From Talinum fruticosum (Eukaryota; Streptophyta; Magnoliopsida; Caryophyllales; Talinaceae), in the NCBI GenBank assembly GCA_021018815.1, contig JAITYX010000003.1, positions 2,170,001-2,234,000 on the forward strand: a DNA stretch of 64,000 nucleotides, in the 5' to 3' direction. Position numbers and translations under genes: made by a program. This document shows, piece after piece, positions 45,686 to 57,959 of this stretch; positions within the stretch are counted from its first letter, which is position 1, and every line of letters starts with the position of its first letter. The notes under the pieces are model-generated. The model saw nothing but the letters and a program-made list of their open reading frames with translations. It made no database searches and was not told the origin of the DNA.

Positions 45686-47114
45686 AGCCTCATATGGCCC
45701 TTTCTTATGTTCCGATCATAGTTACACTTTTTCGAACACTCATAAGTTGCAAAACCCTTTGAAAAAATCTATTTTCGATTCCAACCAAATTGGACTAATT
45801 ATGATGCAGTTCTTGCAATTGTTAAAAAGAAATGGGATACTCGTGTCATAGGCTCACCTATATATCGAATAGCACGCAGGTTAAAAGTCATCAAACATGA
45901 CTTGAAATCTTAGAGATCTACTAACCGTGCAAATTTTCGGTTACAAATTGAGAAAAATACTTCCAAGTTATAGCATGTCGAGGATCATCTTTTAAACGAT
46001 ATTTATAATTTTCGTTTGAATCATTGGTGTACTCGATTGGTTAAACAACGAGGAAAATTTTACACGGAAAAATGGTTGGTTGATGGGATTGAAATTCTCG
46101 TTTTTCCATCAAATAGCAATGACCAAAAACGACGCTCCAATATCATTAGAATCAAAGATGATGCAGGTATTTGGCAAGAAGATATAGAGAGGATTAAACA
46201 AAAGTTCATTGTTGACTTTTTTGTTGACTTACCTCTCGAGCATAATACCTCAATTACTTTGAATCAATTTTCCTCATTAACTAAAGTCATTCAAGAAGAA
46301 AATATGAATCTCATTAGACCTATTATGGAAGATGAGATTCATGTTTCATTTTTTCAAATGAATCCACATAAAGCATCAAGGCCGATTGATTTCGAGCCTC
46401 ATTCTTTCAAAAGTATTAACATATTCTTAAAAAGCAACTTTACTTTGCAATTCAAGATTTTTTCACTCGGAAATTTGCTCAAGGAATTAAATCATTCTTT
46501 CATTACTTTGATCCCAAAAGTGGATAATCCAGAGTCAACTAGTCATTTCCGCCCGATTAGTTTGTACAACACATTTATAAAATCATAGCTAACATTATGG
46601 TCAATAGAATGCATCCGATTTTGGAACCCATCATCCAAGCCGACCCGAGTATTTTTGTCCTTCATAGGGATATTCATGACAATATTCTTCTTGCACATGA
46701 AATAATGAATAAGTTCTATTTCATTAAAAGTCAAAAATGTTATATTACAGCTTAAACTCGACATGGAAAAAGGGTATGATAGAATTGAATGGGATTTGTT
46801 GTTTCATTGTTTACGAGCATGGGTTTTCATTTGACGTGGATTAACTAGATTAAAGAATGTGTAACTATAGTGAACCGAGTGGTTTTTTCAAACCGACTCG
46901 TGGATCGAGACAAGGCGACCCTCTCGTCTTCGTATCTTTTTATCATTTGTATGGATTTTTAGCTCAAAAACATTTTCATGCATCTTCGGTTCCTAATTAT
47001 GGTATTGGGATTAAGATTGCTCCTAGATCCGAGACGATTCCTTGTTTAATTTTTGTTGACTATAGCCTTTTATTTTACAAAGTGACCTCTCAGTCGCTTT
47101 CAATAAAAAATTTA
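45686..47114 (+). pseudogene. Second copy of the LINE family, truncated at both ends
   Basis: The sequence starts inside ORF2 (CCTCATATGGCCC), exactly matching the first LINE from about 21089. It runs in step with it through the linker, RT blocks HSFITLIPKVDNPESTSHFR and PTRGSRQGDPL, and the catalytic box, here IFVDYSLLFY with FVDD changed to FVDY. It stops at 47114, where CACTA-like DNA begins, at the point equal to about 22558 of the first copy. The 5' truncation is the usual LINE kind. The 3' loss is not, and its remainder is not found on the far side of the CACTA. Confidence 0.88.
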
Positions 47115-47970
47115 CACTACAAAAAAGTGACTTTTACCAACATGGCCATATCTGTTGGTATAGATTGTGTAAATGTTGGTAAAAGGTTTTACCAATATAT
47201 ATTTATTTGTCAATAAACTTTTGGTGAAAGACCTGATGGTAAAAGTTTTAGCGATAGATAAATTTTTGGAATTGCGGGCTAATACCCACGGATACATTAT
47301 GCCGACAATGTAGGATTTTCACCAACATATGGTGACTATTGCTATTAATGATTGTTTACCAACAAAAATATCTTTTAGAGTTGTGTTTCCAGAGGCTACT
47401 TGTTTCCCAACATTTAAATATCTCGTTGGTGAAAATGTTTTCTACCAGTAGCAAATGTTTCTGGCAACTACTCATTGCCCGATCCCCTTTTGGACAAATT
47501 TTTGGGGGTTAGGGATGATTTATTACTATGGTTCTTACCTAAGAACCGTAGTAATAGGTGTATTTAAGATCTATCACTAGTACATGAACCATTTTTTACT
47601 AAGGTTTCGAAAAACCTTTTACTATGGTTATCTCGTCATCGTTTATGCGGCCGTAATTGTAGATGTACATCTTTTACTATGCTTCACAACCATAGTAATA
47701 GATCAACCTATTACTACGGTTTATATGAAAAAATCGTATTAAAAGATAACCTATTACCATGGTTTTGGATAAAGAACTATAGTAATAGGTTGATCTACTG
47801 CTATGGTTCTTAGTTAAAAATCATAGTAATAGATATGTGCGCAATACGCACATATTTGGCTAAAATTTTAAGCTCATACATATTACTAAGGTTTTTAACT
47901 AAGAATAGTAGTATAGGTTATATTCAGACCTATTATTGTGATTCTTCCTTAAGAACCATAGTAATAGGTC
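47115..47970. repeat. Left CACTA terminus with two kinds of subterminal repeats
   Basis: After the terminal CACTACAAAAAA, copies of TTACCAACA / TGTTGGTAAAA occur in both orientations to about 47,460. From about 47,510 a second array begins, with palindrome-like units such as TATTACTATGGTTCTTA and AAGAACCATAGTAATAGGT, to about 47,970. These fit TNPA-type binding arrays of two different CACTA families. Confidence 0.75.
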
Positions 47971-48200
47971 AAAAAAATTTTATAATTTTTTTCTTACCCC
48001 TATACAATTATACAAACGTAATGTACACAAGTATAATCACACAACAATTTATACATCAAACCACCAACAACCTCACTTGTTTCACAATAAATTTTACACA
48101 TTTTGCAACCACAATAATTCTATGTTTCACAACTTTCAACAAAAAATATATTACATATGAGATATAATACAAGGAGTACCATATTTCTGCTAAAAATTAA

Positions 48201-48377
48201 TTTATACCAAAAAGATCCAACACCAAGAGATGAACTTTTTGGCAGAAAAATTGAAATCATTTATACTAAAAAGTTCCAAGATCAAGAGATGAACTTTTTG
48301 ACATAATTATTAAAATCATTTATACCAAAAAGTTTCAAAACCAAGAGATGAACTTTTTGACATAAATACTAAAAAGG
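48201..48377. repeat. Tandem repeat, three 59-bp units
   Basis: Units starting TTTATACCAAAAAG(A/T) begin at 48201, 48260 and 48319. Each includes CAAGAGATGAACTTTTTG. The second and third units continue into GACATAA where the first has GCAGAAA. No coding role is seen. Confidence 0.9.
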
Positions 48378-48779
48378 AGTACACCAAGTAGAAGATCCCA
48401 ACAACATTCTCTATTTCCTTTTGTCATGGTCTTACATTTTGAATACCAAATTGATCATAAAATCAATAGTTTTGTTACTTTCTCCCTTTCCATTGGACAA
48501 CTTAGTACTTTTGATCCTATATATATTTACCTATGTATGTGTAATTACATGTTCATACACAAACTGCGCCCAACCCTCTCTAAGCTCATCCAAGCACAAA
48601 TAGTGTATAAGGGGTAGTGGCGGGCTTCGTTCTCGGAAATATTATGACAAATGTTGTAAAAGTATTTTTACATATATTTACGTCAAGTGCAAGTACTAAT
48701 TCAGCTAAAGAGAACATGAAAAAGATAAATTAAATTTTCATAAACAAATGTAACAAGTGCAAGTGCAAGTACCTTTGCG

Positions 48780-49940
48780 GGTTAGATTTGTGATCATTGA
48801 AATTCGGATGGGTCACAATCTCTTTCATGTATTGGAGAATATAGAAGCCACACTCTAGGTTCCCCGATTGTTTGTGACATTGTGATAATCAAAATAGATT
48901 CTCAACACATGGAGAATTAATTAGTAGTTATGTATAGTAAGTATTTCGTAGGAAATAAAAACTAATTTAACGCTAATAAGTAAGAGAACCACGACTTTAC
49001 ATCCACAACGGTTGGGAGTTTTGCCTTATGTTATCCTTTCGAGCGTCATAAATAACCATACACTCCAAGAGCACTATTTTTCAATTGGATAAAAATAAAA
49101 TTCAAATAAAGATCAAGTATTGTTCAAATATGTCATAAATGCATGCATACAACAAACAATTTCAAAGAACACTTAAAGCAATGAAAATGAGTACTCGAAC
49201 TCGGGAGTCGAGTATTTTTTTTAATATCTTTCCTCATGATATGACCCAAAGGATCCTAGTACACGACGTTACTCCTCGGATATATGGCAACAAGCATCTA
49301 GTGGGCTTTACACCGACACAATTAACATTTATAAAAATGTAATTATTAAACCATTAGAACTCCATTTAAGTTATTTGTACACTTATCCCTCATTAAATGA
49401 TTCCAAGTAACATGTTTTTTCCATCCTAGTGATGAGGTTAGAGATAAATTTGGATCAATCCTCAATTGATCGTCCATATCCTTGAATGGCCTTAAGACCG
49501 ATAAACTAAATAAACTCAATTCCTATGAAACGAGCCATCTTGTGGAGCCACCTATTACATATTAATTATACATATATAATTAAAAATAAAAATTAACAGT
49601 TAAATGAACTTATATATATAGTAACTCACATCATACTAAGCTTAACAGTGGGTGCATTGATCTCTTGCATTTGCAAAAATTATAGTATGTCGTCCAAAAA
49701 ACCCGTAAGCTAATCTTATCGTCCCTATCTAAACAAACATGTGACCTTGCATTGTGATTTGGAGTACTCTGTCTTCCGGAAAAGTCTTCACAAAAATTTC
49801 CATATGAGAAGTCCACTCTAGAGGTGACTCGTCAACGAGGTTGGAGAGGGAGTACTCGGATGATGATCGAGTGCTGCTAAGTGCTTGGTGGTGGTAACTA
49901 AGGACTTGGGAGTGTCCTTCTTCCCACTCTTGACATAATG
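48780..49940 (-). pseudogene. Ulp1-like cysteine protease segment of the CACTA gene
   Basis: The minus strand at 48879-48808 reads CHKQSGNLECGFYILQYMKE. This is the C-terminal catalytic block of C48/Ulp1 peptidases, with the Gln of the oxyanion hole and the catalytic Cys in ECG. Upstream parts (to about 49,940) are fragmentary: a stretch near 49,820-49,740 reads EEWTSHMEIFVKTFPEDRVL in one frame. The His and Asp of the triad cannot be placed with confidence. Ulp1 domains remove SUMO-like modifiers. In plant CACTA and MULE genes they are recurrent passengers of unknown role. It is downstream of the Transposase_24-like part on the same strand, and the solo LTR at 50012-52956 separates them. Confidence 0.6.
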
Positions 49941-50011
49941 CACTAATTAGAAATATATATACGTGATATTTACAATCGATCTAATATTTTAAAATAAAAT
50001 ACATTCGATGT

Positions 50012-50767
50012 TGTAACAGTCCAACCCTAAACCATATTATCTATTTCACTAATTACAAAAATTTATCAAGTCAAGCACACGCACTTCAATTCAACATTGA
50101 AATTATTTTTCTGTTGTCATATGCGGCTAAAATGACAAAGTGGCCTCCAATGAAATTTTATAATAATGATTGTAAACCTACGAATATGTTTAAAATGAAA
50201 ATTAAGAAATTTGTATAAATATATATAACGAGTATAAATGTAAAGGTACATGATTATACGGTTATTAGAAATTATATTTTAAACAAACCGTTACATTTAA
50301 AACCGATCGAATAACTTATTTACAACACTATTAAAAATAAAATGAGCGATAAATTTAGTAAAATAAAAGGTCTAATTATCAATTAAGGAGGATAAGTGCG
50401 ATATTATTAATGTATATTTTGTATGAATGAATTAATAACCCAAGTAAAAAAATAAACAAATGAACAAAATACAAAAAATAAGATAAATAAAATAGAAATA
50501 AGAAATATAGATTTTTAAGGAAAATCTAGATTAGACTATCCTGGAATTTACCACACACAAAAAGAAAGGATAAAAATAAATATAAAAAATTAAAAACAAA
50601 GTTATACAACTTCAAAATTAGCAAGCGAACATCAATTTCCTCACATTCATCTCTCTCTCTCGTGTCTCTGCTTTCACCTCCCTTACCTCGACCTCCCTTT
50701 GCTCCTCCTTCACTCCCGCCCACCCGCTTGGCCACCAACGCTGGCCGAAACCGGCGCCGACCTCACC

Positions 50768-50798
<31 letters not shown>

Positions 50799-52956
50799 GC
50801 TCTCTCGCGCTGCGCCTGGCTCGTTCCCCGCCTGCTGCCTCATCTTTGTCCGGCCACCGGCCATCGGCTTCGCTCGCCGAGAAGCCGTCGCTGGTGCCAC
50901 CCAAAGGTCACCGGAGTCAGCCGTACACCACCAACCTTCACTCCACTCCTTGCTTCATCATTTCAATGTCGAAGGTGAAATCCTAAAACCCAAAATTTTC
51001 ACCTTTTTTCATTATTTACTTATTTATTTTAGTTAATAACTTACTTATATGGATTTAAAAAGGTATTTGTGATGTAAATTTAAAGGTTAATTGTGAAAAT
51101 TCAAATTGATGTTAATGGGTGTGGTCCGGTGTTCATGGTGGAAGGATTGTAAATTGGAAGTTTAAGATTGTGGTTGAATTTGTTAACCTTGAGTTAGTGA
51201 AATAAATTTGAGGTGTTTTACTACAATTTTGAGTAAATTTAATGGTTCCTAATTATATTAAGATGTTGCTTTGTTGAAGAAAATACATGCATATACGTTT
51301 ATATGGGGAGTTGGAAGTACGTAAAAATTTGAGCAAATTAAGTTATTTATGGAAAGGTAATGAGGTGTTGTAATTTAATTTTGTGCAAATTTAGTTGTTC
51401 CATATTATTTTTGGATATGAAATTGTTTAAAGAAAAAATTAGTTTTAGATGAAGGAAGAAAGGTACATGTGAGTTTGAAGTTGACAAAAATATTGAGTTA
51501 AAAAGTATTCATGTATTAGTTGAGTTAGTTTGTGAATTTGAGGATAGATACTAAAGTGGAAAAGGAGTTAATGGTAAGGATCAGAAGTAACATTTAGGTT
51601 TCACATGATTAGTTGGATTTTTATAGTAGTTAGGAAGCTAATGATGATTATAATAACAATCATAATAATATACTTTTTTATGCTAAATAAATCACAATAT
51701 TTAAGATGTAATTAAAATTTTAAAATAAAAATCATTTGATCCAAGATCGTTAACAAATTAAATCGTGTAAAGGTCAACTAATTATCCTAAACAATTTCTT
51801 TAACAAGTTATGTATTGTATAGAAAGATTGAGCAAGAATGAATGTAAATAAGTATAGTAATAGAAAGTATTGGCTTAACCAATTGGGTAATAAACTAAAG
51901 GGTATAAAATAAATTATAAGTATTATGCGAAATTAATTATCAATAATATTGCAATAAGACATTTGAAACAAGATAGCGAGGTCTGCTCTTGTCGTTGACT
52001 GAACTGCTAAATTAATATTTCATAAAGGGAGGAAAACATTTTAAATTCGAGTACGTTCTTTGCCTGTACCTTTCGAAAATTCACATGTTTCAAGCAATTC
52101 TCAATAATTCTTGTATATATATAACTAATAATGAATGATTTGCAAAACAAGTTTTGTCACCTAATTAAGTGATCCCCGATCGGTTATCAATTATCAATTA
52201 TCGTGGCTTACGCCCTTCAATTCCACCCGCGAGGCTTCAACTCGGGTTCTCGGTCGGCCCGGAGGTGTGCACCTTACTCAAAGATCGCATCAATTATATA
52301 AGGGGTTCCACTTTTAGATAATAATTGGCAAACATGTTTGACTCATATTCTTTCCCCTCGACTTCAAACTAAAATGAATTGAAATGCGCGCGCTTAATAA
52401 AAATGTTTTCAAAGACATTTGACTGTGCATGAATGTTTTTAATGAGTTTCGACTCATTCTTCGAAATATTTTAATGTTTTTGTTTCGTGGAAAGCATCAG
52501 TGAAAAATCCATACCTACCAAGTCCGATGATAGCAAAACCTAACTGGATATGTTGTATTTATGGCTCGAAGGTAATTAGATGCTCACAGTAATTTTACCA
52601 TAAACCATGGCTTGGGTATGACCTTGGTGAGTATTACATGTTGCATGTTATCTTGTGGAATAGACGAGTATGTGGGTTGTATAAATATTACGCCTTTAAA
52701 CAACCAAACTGTATTTTGGGCCTTGTTTTAATATGAAGTATGACTTAACTATTTGGGATGTAAGCATTTACCCCTACCAAGGCATAACTAAAGTGTAGCA
52801 GTTGGATACGCAAATTTTATTTTACTTTATTTTGCTTATTTAGTCTTGTCCTATTTTTCGGGCGGCGTAACGCCTTCAATCGTTATCTTCCGCTGCGACC
52901 TTACGTAATGCCCTCTAATTAGGGATTATTAGGTAATGGAGATTGGGGGCGTTACG
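50012..52956 (+). repeat. Solo LTR of a gypsy-type retrotransposon
   Basis: It starts TGTAACAGTCCAACCC and ends GATTGGGGGCGTTACG (CA terminus changed to CG). The 5-bp TSD GATGT is perfect (50007-50011 and 52957-52961). The end ...GGGGCGTTAC(A) is the terminus style of chromovirus LTRs and implies plus orientation. A TATA-like AAATATAAAAAATTA near 50,578 and a (CT)n tract at about 50,770-50,800 suit the U3/R junction. No internal region remains. Open frames in the CT-rich part are not genes. Confidence 0.88.
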
Positions 52957-53470
52957 GATGTGGAGAGGATGACCAAACTCTTAGGCTAAGCAACAAAACC
53001 GTTGACCTTTTCATCAACAAGTGTGGATGTGCAGATGATTCGATCGACTACTCACGAGTGCCTTTCCTTTGCATAGCTTCTATCACCCTCACTTTCACCT
53101 GATCCTCTAAGAGCGGTGCCCCATGAACAACGACACCTAGCTGCACAAGGTAAACAACACCTGTTGCCACAAAGTGATCTAGAGGAGGGTGATGAGAAGC
53201 TACCATGCACCTGCACCTACTGTATAAGAATTAGTATAAGAATTAAAATCACGAGATAACCCTTGAAACACAACTTAAACTATTAATAATCCTCGAAAAA
53301 GATGGATAGAGTTTCCCCCAAAAGTCAACATTTTTATGGGATAACGACCCTCATCCAAAAAAACAACAACAACAACAACAAATAACAATTAATTACTCAA
53401 TGACCACACGCCGGAGTTCCACAACAACCAAAGTATATACACCATTCATTCGACAAGTATACACCAATAA

Positions 53471-54445
53471 TTAGTCAAAATAAGAACATGCATTCTCATT
53501 AGATAGAAAAATCTTAATTACCTTGACCATATCTTTGAATTGGTCGTTGGGTGCACTCGCTTTGGCGTTTGCCGGTGTCCGGGGCGAGAATTGACCATCT
53601 CGCATCACATAACTCTTCCAAGTTGGGTGCCGGAATGCCATCTTGGTAAAGTATGCCATGAATCGGGCCGTCACTCTCGTTCCACCTGTGCAGCCACTCG
53701 GGACTCCACTTGGGCAGCCATCTCTGTGGCTACTTAGGACTCCACTTGGCCGGACAATCGAGACTCCACTTGAGAAATGATTGCTTGATATCCACTTGGC
53801 CGAAAGAGACAGGGTACTTCTTTCTAGCCCCAAAGTGCTCAAGTATCCGCACCTTCCCATCGACAGCTCGAACACGACCGGGATGTTCATCTCTTTCTAG
53901 GGCCAAGACTAACTTGTCCCTCCTCCTAGTGGTATCAGCGACTTCGAAGTTGAGGTCTCCGAGAAAGAATCCTGTAAGAAGGAAATAAATTATCATTGGA
54001 CAATTCATATATTAACCGATAAGTTCTTAAAATAAATAAAGAAATAGTCAAACTCACGAGTCACTACACAATAGATTGGACTTCGTTGTACTAAATGTGC
54101 CATCTTTCTTCTTTCTTCCTTCAATCCACAATTTATCCCTCTCAATAGTGATCTATGATGGCACCTTCATCGAATCCACTTTTCATCCCAAAGGTTTTCC
54201 TTAACCATTTACACTAAGTTGGAATTTAAGTTGAGATGTAGTGCATTTACTCGTATATCATCCCAAAGGTTTTCCTTAACCGATTCAAGGACTTTGCTCC
54301 AATAACGGTAGTTGATGTTCACATATGTGCTGGTTGCCGCACGAACATAGCTCATGAAGCGAGTTACATGCTCACCTGCCGGGTTATGGCCCTCATCAAA
54401 TTGGACCGGGGTAAAGAGAGTTGGATCTTCTCTACTACGTGCCAA
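53471..54445 (-). pseudogene. Transposase_24 (TNPA-type) segment of the CACTA gene
   Basis: On the minus strand the upstream fragment has ATSTYVNINYRYWSKVLESV then KENLWDDIRV, the W...V....K..LW..I pattern of plant transposase PF03004. Downstream come DTTRRRDKLVLALERDEHPG then RVRAVDGKVRILEHFGARKK, and FMAYFTKMAFRHPTWKSYVM. A DEHPGRVR-like block followed by a long helical tail is common in these proteins. Introns or shifts separate the pieces. The protein would bind the subterminal repeats. It continues, past the solo LTR, into the Ulp1-type part. Confidence 0.6.
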
Positions 54446-54698
54446 CTTCTCCTTGTTGAATCATTGTTCGTCCCCTCGTCTTCTTTGTAACTTTGGAAGG
54501 ATCATGCTCCATTTTATAATGACCTATAAGAATAAAAACATAAACATTAGATAATTTGAATAATAACATAAAAAATAAAGGATAATATTTTACATCTCAA
54601 AAATAAATTTAAAAAATAGATTTTCAAAATGAATTGAACTTCTTAAAAGGATTTCAAGAATCTATATTTTCAAAGGAAAGATTTTCTTATTAATTCCC

Positions 54699-55010
54699 AA
54701 CTTCACAAACTAAACAAACTAAATAAATACATTCAACATTCATCCATATTCTCAAACATTTCAAAAATCTCAAACTTAAACAACCAAATATGTACTTCAA
54801 ACATTCAACTAAATACCAAATACATTCAACATTTCCCTAAACCCTAAACCCCGAACCATTCCATTTCACTAAACCCTAAACCCTAAACACTAAACCTATT
54901 TGTCAAAATCTCGAACATTTCAAAAATTTTCAACTTCACAAACTAAACAAATACATTCAGCATTCACCCACATTCTCAAACATTTTAAAAATCTCAAACT
55001 CAAACATTCA
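54699..55010. repeat. Diverged direct repeat with telomere-like motifs between
   Basis: AACTTCACAAACTAAACAAA... starts at 54699 and again at 54932. Both are followed by ACATTCA(A/G)CATTCA(T/C)CCA(T/C)ATTCTCAAACATTT. Between them lie a few CCCTAAA units (54,837-54,890). It is the leader side of the Transposase_24 gene. Confidence 0.65.
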
Positions 55011-55045
55011 ACAAGTGAGAGGAGAGAGCGAGAGCAAAGAGCGAG

Positions 55046-55049
<4 letters not shown>

Positions 55050-55079
<30 letters not shown>
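55050..55079. repeat. (GA)n microsatellite
   Basis: About 15 GA units in a wider purine-rich block (55,015-55,160), upstream of the minus-strand CACTA gene. In plants (GA/CT)n tracts are frequent in 5' leaders. Confidence 0.9.
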
Positions 55080-55086
<7 letters not shown>

Positions 55087-55199
55087 TACAGAGCATAGAG
55101 CAACAAGAGTAGAGAGCGAGAGTAGAAAGAGTAGAAAGAGTGGAGAACAAGAGTAGAGAGCAGAGAGTGAACTGGTGGGTAGAGATTGGTTGCTCGTGT

Positions 55200-55444
55200 T
55201 ATTTTTTTATGACAGCTTTTTTACTACGGTTCTAGAGCACCTATTACTACAGGTCTTTCATTGAACTGTAGTAAGAAGTTGACATATTAACTTATTACTA
55301 CAATTTAATGAAAAAACTATAGTAATAGGTGAACTTAAAGAGCGGTTATTTATAAAAATGCCACCGCCTCAATTTTTGTATGCCTTTTATTTCTAACCAT
55401 TGTAAAAGGCCCGTAATTAAAAAAAAAGTCATTTCGTAGTAGTG
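55200..55444. repeat. Right CACTA terminus and subterminal repeats
   Basis: The block has TTACTACGGTTCTAGAGCACC, CTATTACTACAGG, GAACTGTAGTAA, TATAGTAATAGG and related units. It ends TCATTTCGTAGTAGTG. The motif matches the second array of the left end but not the first. Confidence 0.75.
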
Positions 55445-57930
55445 ATTACTAATAATCAAGTAACATAACCAATAAAACTAAGAGCTCTATGTACAACAAA
55501 ATTTCCAAAGGATCATAAGGTTTAACCAACCTTCTAGGAAGGGTTGCCAACACTTATAGTCCCTAAAGCAAAAATAATCGGCCAACTAGTTTTTCCAAGT
55601 AACCCCTATCGGATGTTAGTAACTTTTCTTCTCAACACAATTCTAATTCTAGCTTGAATATCCTAAATTATTTTCGTATAAACAAAATCCACATGTTGTA
55701 TATGCTCTGAATTAATATACCTATACCTTGCACTCCATAAATGATATATAGATGCTCGAAAAATAGCAAAGACCACTTGTCTTCTTAGTTTCATTCCTTT
55801 AGTCTTTAACAAAACTGCTTGCCGAGTGAATACTTGGTTTTTGAAGTCCTGCCCAAGTACATACCTTCGCATCGGTTATTTGTCTGTACTCACAAAGAAA
55901 AAATAGATGCGAATAACGTTTCTCCTCCTCCTTACATAAGGGACAAATTGCTATTTGTTAACATCATTCCCATCTTGAGTAGTTTATTTCTAGTTAGCAA
56001 CCTACCTTTCATCATAAGCCAAAAGATGAAGTTATGCTTGAGGAGTGCAATAGGAGACCAAACAGCTTCTCTAGTATGTATACATGTCTTGTTGTCCCAT
56101 CAGCCACTTATACCCACTACATATAGTGTATTCTTTATTCTTAGTATTATGCCGGAGGTTTTATTCATAGCCTTGTCTCGAATTGCTCCTTGATTTTATG
56201 CAATTTGGTCCAATACCAACGTAGCGTAGAGGGAAGTTTATAGCTCAAAAACTCTGCCCCTTTAAGATAGATCTAATGGATCCATTGTACCCACAATGAG
56301 TCCGCTTTAGAGGAATTGCCCAAATAAGCTTGCATATGGCTGCCTAGTTCCAAACTCGCTATTTTGCATATTAAGTCCTAGAACTTTTTAGGCTTGCATA
56401 CATCATTCCAAGAGACTAAATGGAACCCTTTATTATCTCCTTTACCCCACAAAAACTTACCACAAATATGTTCAACCTGTTTAATTGTTGCTTGAGGTAG
56501 AATGAAAATGGTTGACCGAGAAGACATTAGTAATAGCAGTAAGGGAGTTAATGATTTGTACCTTTGCTGCATATGAGAAATGTCCGGTAGTTATAGTTTG
56601 CAATCCGCCTCGTAATCTCCTTAATCAATTTTTGAAATTCAACATTACTCTATTTGGTTGGAGGAAAAGGCATTCCGAAGTACCTAATGGGGAAAGCGCA
56701 TTTGGCAAGCCCTCGTTAGACCCAATATAGTATGTTCCTCCTCTCGCAGTAGCCCAATTGATATATACTTGAGATTTGCAAGGATTTGCCCTCAGCCCAA
56801 TGACCTTTGAGAAGTGCTCAAAGCCATTAACCATGAGGTCGACAGATTTAGTGTTTCCTTTACAAAATATCATCAAGTCGTCAAGCAAAACAAACATTAA
56901 CCAACTTCAACTTTTTACAAAGAGAGCGACATCCGAATTCAAGCATGATTTGATTTTAGCTGCAAGCTTCTAGTAAGATATTTCATAATTAGCATAAACA
57001 ATAATGGAGACAAGGGGTCACCCCTGTCCGATTCCTTTAGTACCTCGAAACCAACCAAAGGCCTCAAGCATTCAAAGCTATGGAGAAGCTTGTTGATCAT
57101 GCACAGTGTCATTATCCAAGCAACAAAGGTTGGGGAAAATTTAAAGGCTTCCAATATGTGTCTAAGACTAGTCCATGAACCGAATCATATGCCTATAGTA
57201 GATCCACTTTTATTAGACATCCGGGTGATGCATGCTTTCTTTTATAGAAGTGTATAAGATCTTGGCCGATGAGAATATTATCAATAATATGCCTGCCTTC
57301 CACAAATGTGCCTAGATTTTCATTTCCCAACACTTTAAGAACAATTTTGATTCTCTTAAATAACATTTTTATAATACATTTGTACAATAATGTATTAGAG
57401 CATGCAATCGCCCTAAAATAAGCAAGCTTGTAAGGGGGTTGCTAACCTTTGGAATGAGTGTAAGGACAAGTATGGTTAAGCTGCTTCAAAAGTTTCTTAT
57501 TTACAAAAAATGCAATACAGCTTGGGATACATCATCCCCAATGACATTCCAAGAAGTTCTAAAGAATTCGCTACCATATCCATTTGATCCATGGCTTTTA
57601 TTTTGATCAATGGAAACCATGGCATTCTTAACATCCAACTTTGTACAGGTAGCAATTAGAGTTAATTGTTGTTCAATTGTTAAAACATGCCCCATTTCAA
57701 CTACATTCAAGTCATTTCTTCCTCGCATCTGTTTCCTAATGAGAGACTTATGCTCCTCAATGTAAGGTTGCAATTCATCACTATTTGAATGACATAGCGA
57801 TGTGCTTGATCCCTTATTTCATGACTCGATTGTTTGCACTTTCGCCCCCAATTTCCCTTCCCATCGAACTTCCCCATATGCCGATGTTTAGGAATACCTA
57901 TAATTTCCATTTGGGGGTATTACTCATAAC
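55445..57930 (-). pseudogene. LINE of a different family, ORF2 remains
   Basis: Going down the minus strand, the linker/RT start has MVSIDQNKSHGSNGYGSEFF (about 57,620-57,550). RT then shows NLGTFVEGRHIIDNILIGQD (about 57,320-57,260), the ESDRGDPLSPLLFMLIMKYL block (57,035-56,975) and the catalytic box FVLLDDLMIFCKG (about 56,895-56,857), with FADD changed to LLDD. It continues with VIGLRANPCKSQVYIN and WGKGDNKGFHLVSWNDVCKP. A zf-RVT-like FKNQVFTRQAVLLKTKGM (about 55,840) and 3' UTR follow. Stops break it. Protein blocks differ from the other two LINE copies in the window. Its low-coordinate end abuts the CACTA terminus at 55444. Confidence 0.85.
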
Positions 57931-57959
57931 GTAACTCAACATACTCAACTATCTAAGCC

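Larger units (their letters stand above)
47115..55444 (-). mobile_element. CACTA-type element, possibly chimeric, 8.33 kb
   Basis: The left end is CACTACAAAAAAGTGACTTTT and the right end, reverse-complemented, is CACTACTACGAAATGACTTTT, a fair TIR match. Inside are a Transposase_24-type segment and a Ulp1-type segment on the minus strand, a combination known from CACTA second genes. A solo LTR splits them. Two things are odd. The flanks TTA and ATT do not form a TSD. The left end has two different subterminal repeat types, TTGGTAAAA at 47,120-47,460 and TATTACTATGGTTCT from 47,510, while the right end has only the second. A junction of two elements near 47,470-47,510 would explain this. Confidence 0.65.

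Noticed and set aside
50662..51036. Plus- and minus-strand open frames rich in Ser/Pro/Arg
   Set aside because: They lie in the CT-rich U3/R part of a solo LTR and have no coding signature.
54837..54890. Telomere end
   Set aside because: There are only a few imperfect CCCTAAA units, with transposon DNA on both sides.
55040..55160. Arg/Glu-rich open frames
   Set aside because: They are translations of the (GA)n tract and the purine-rich leader.
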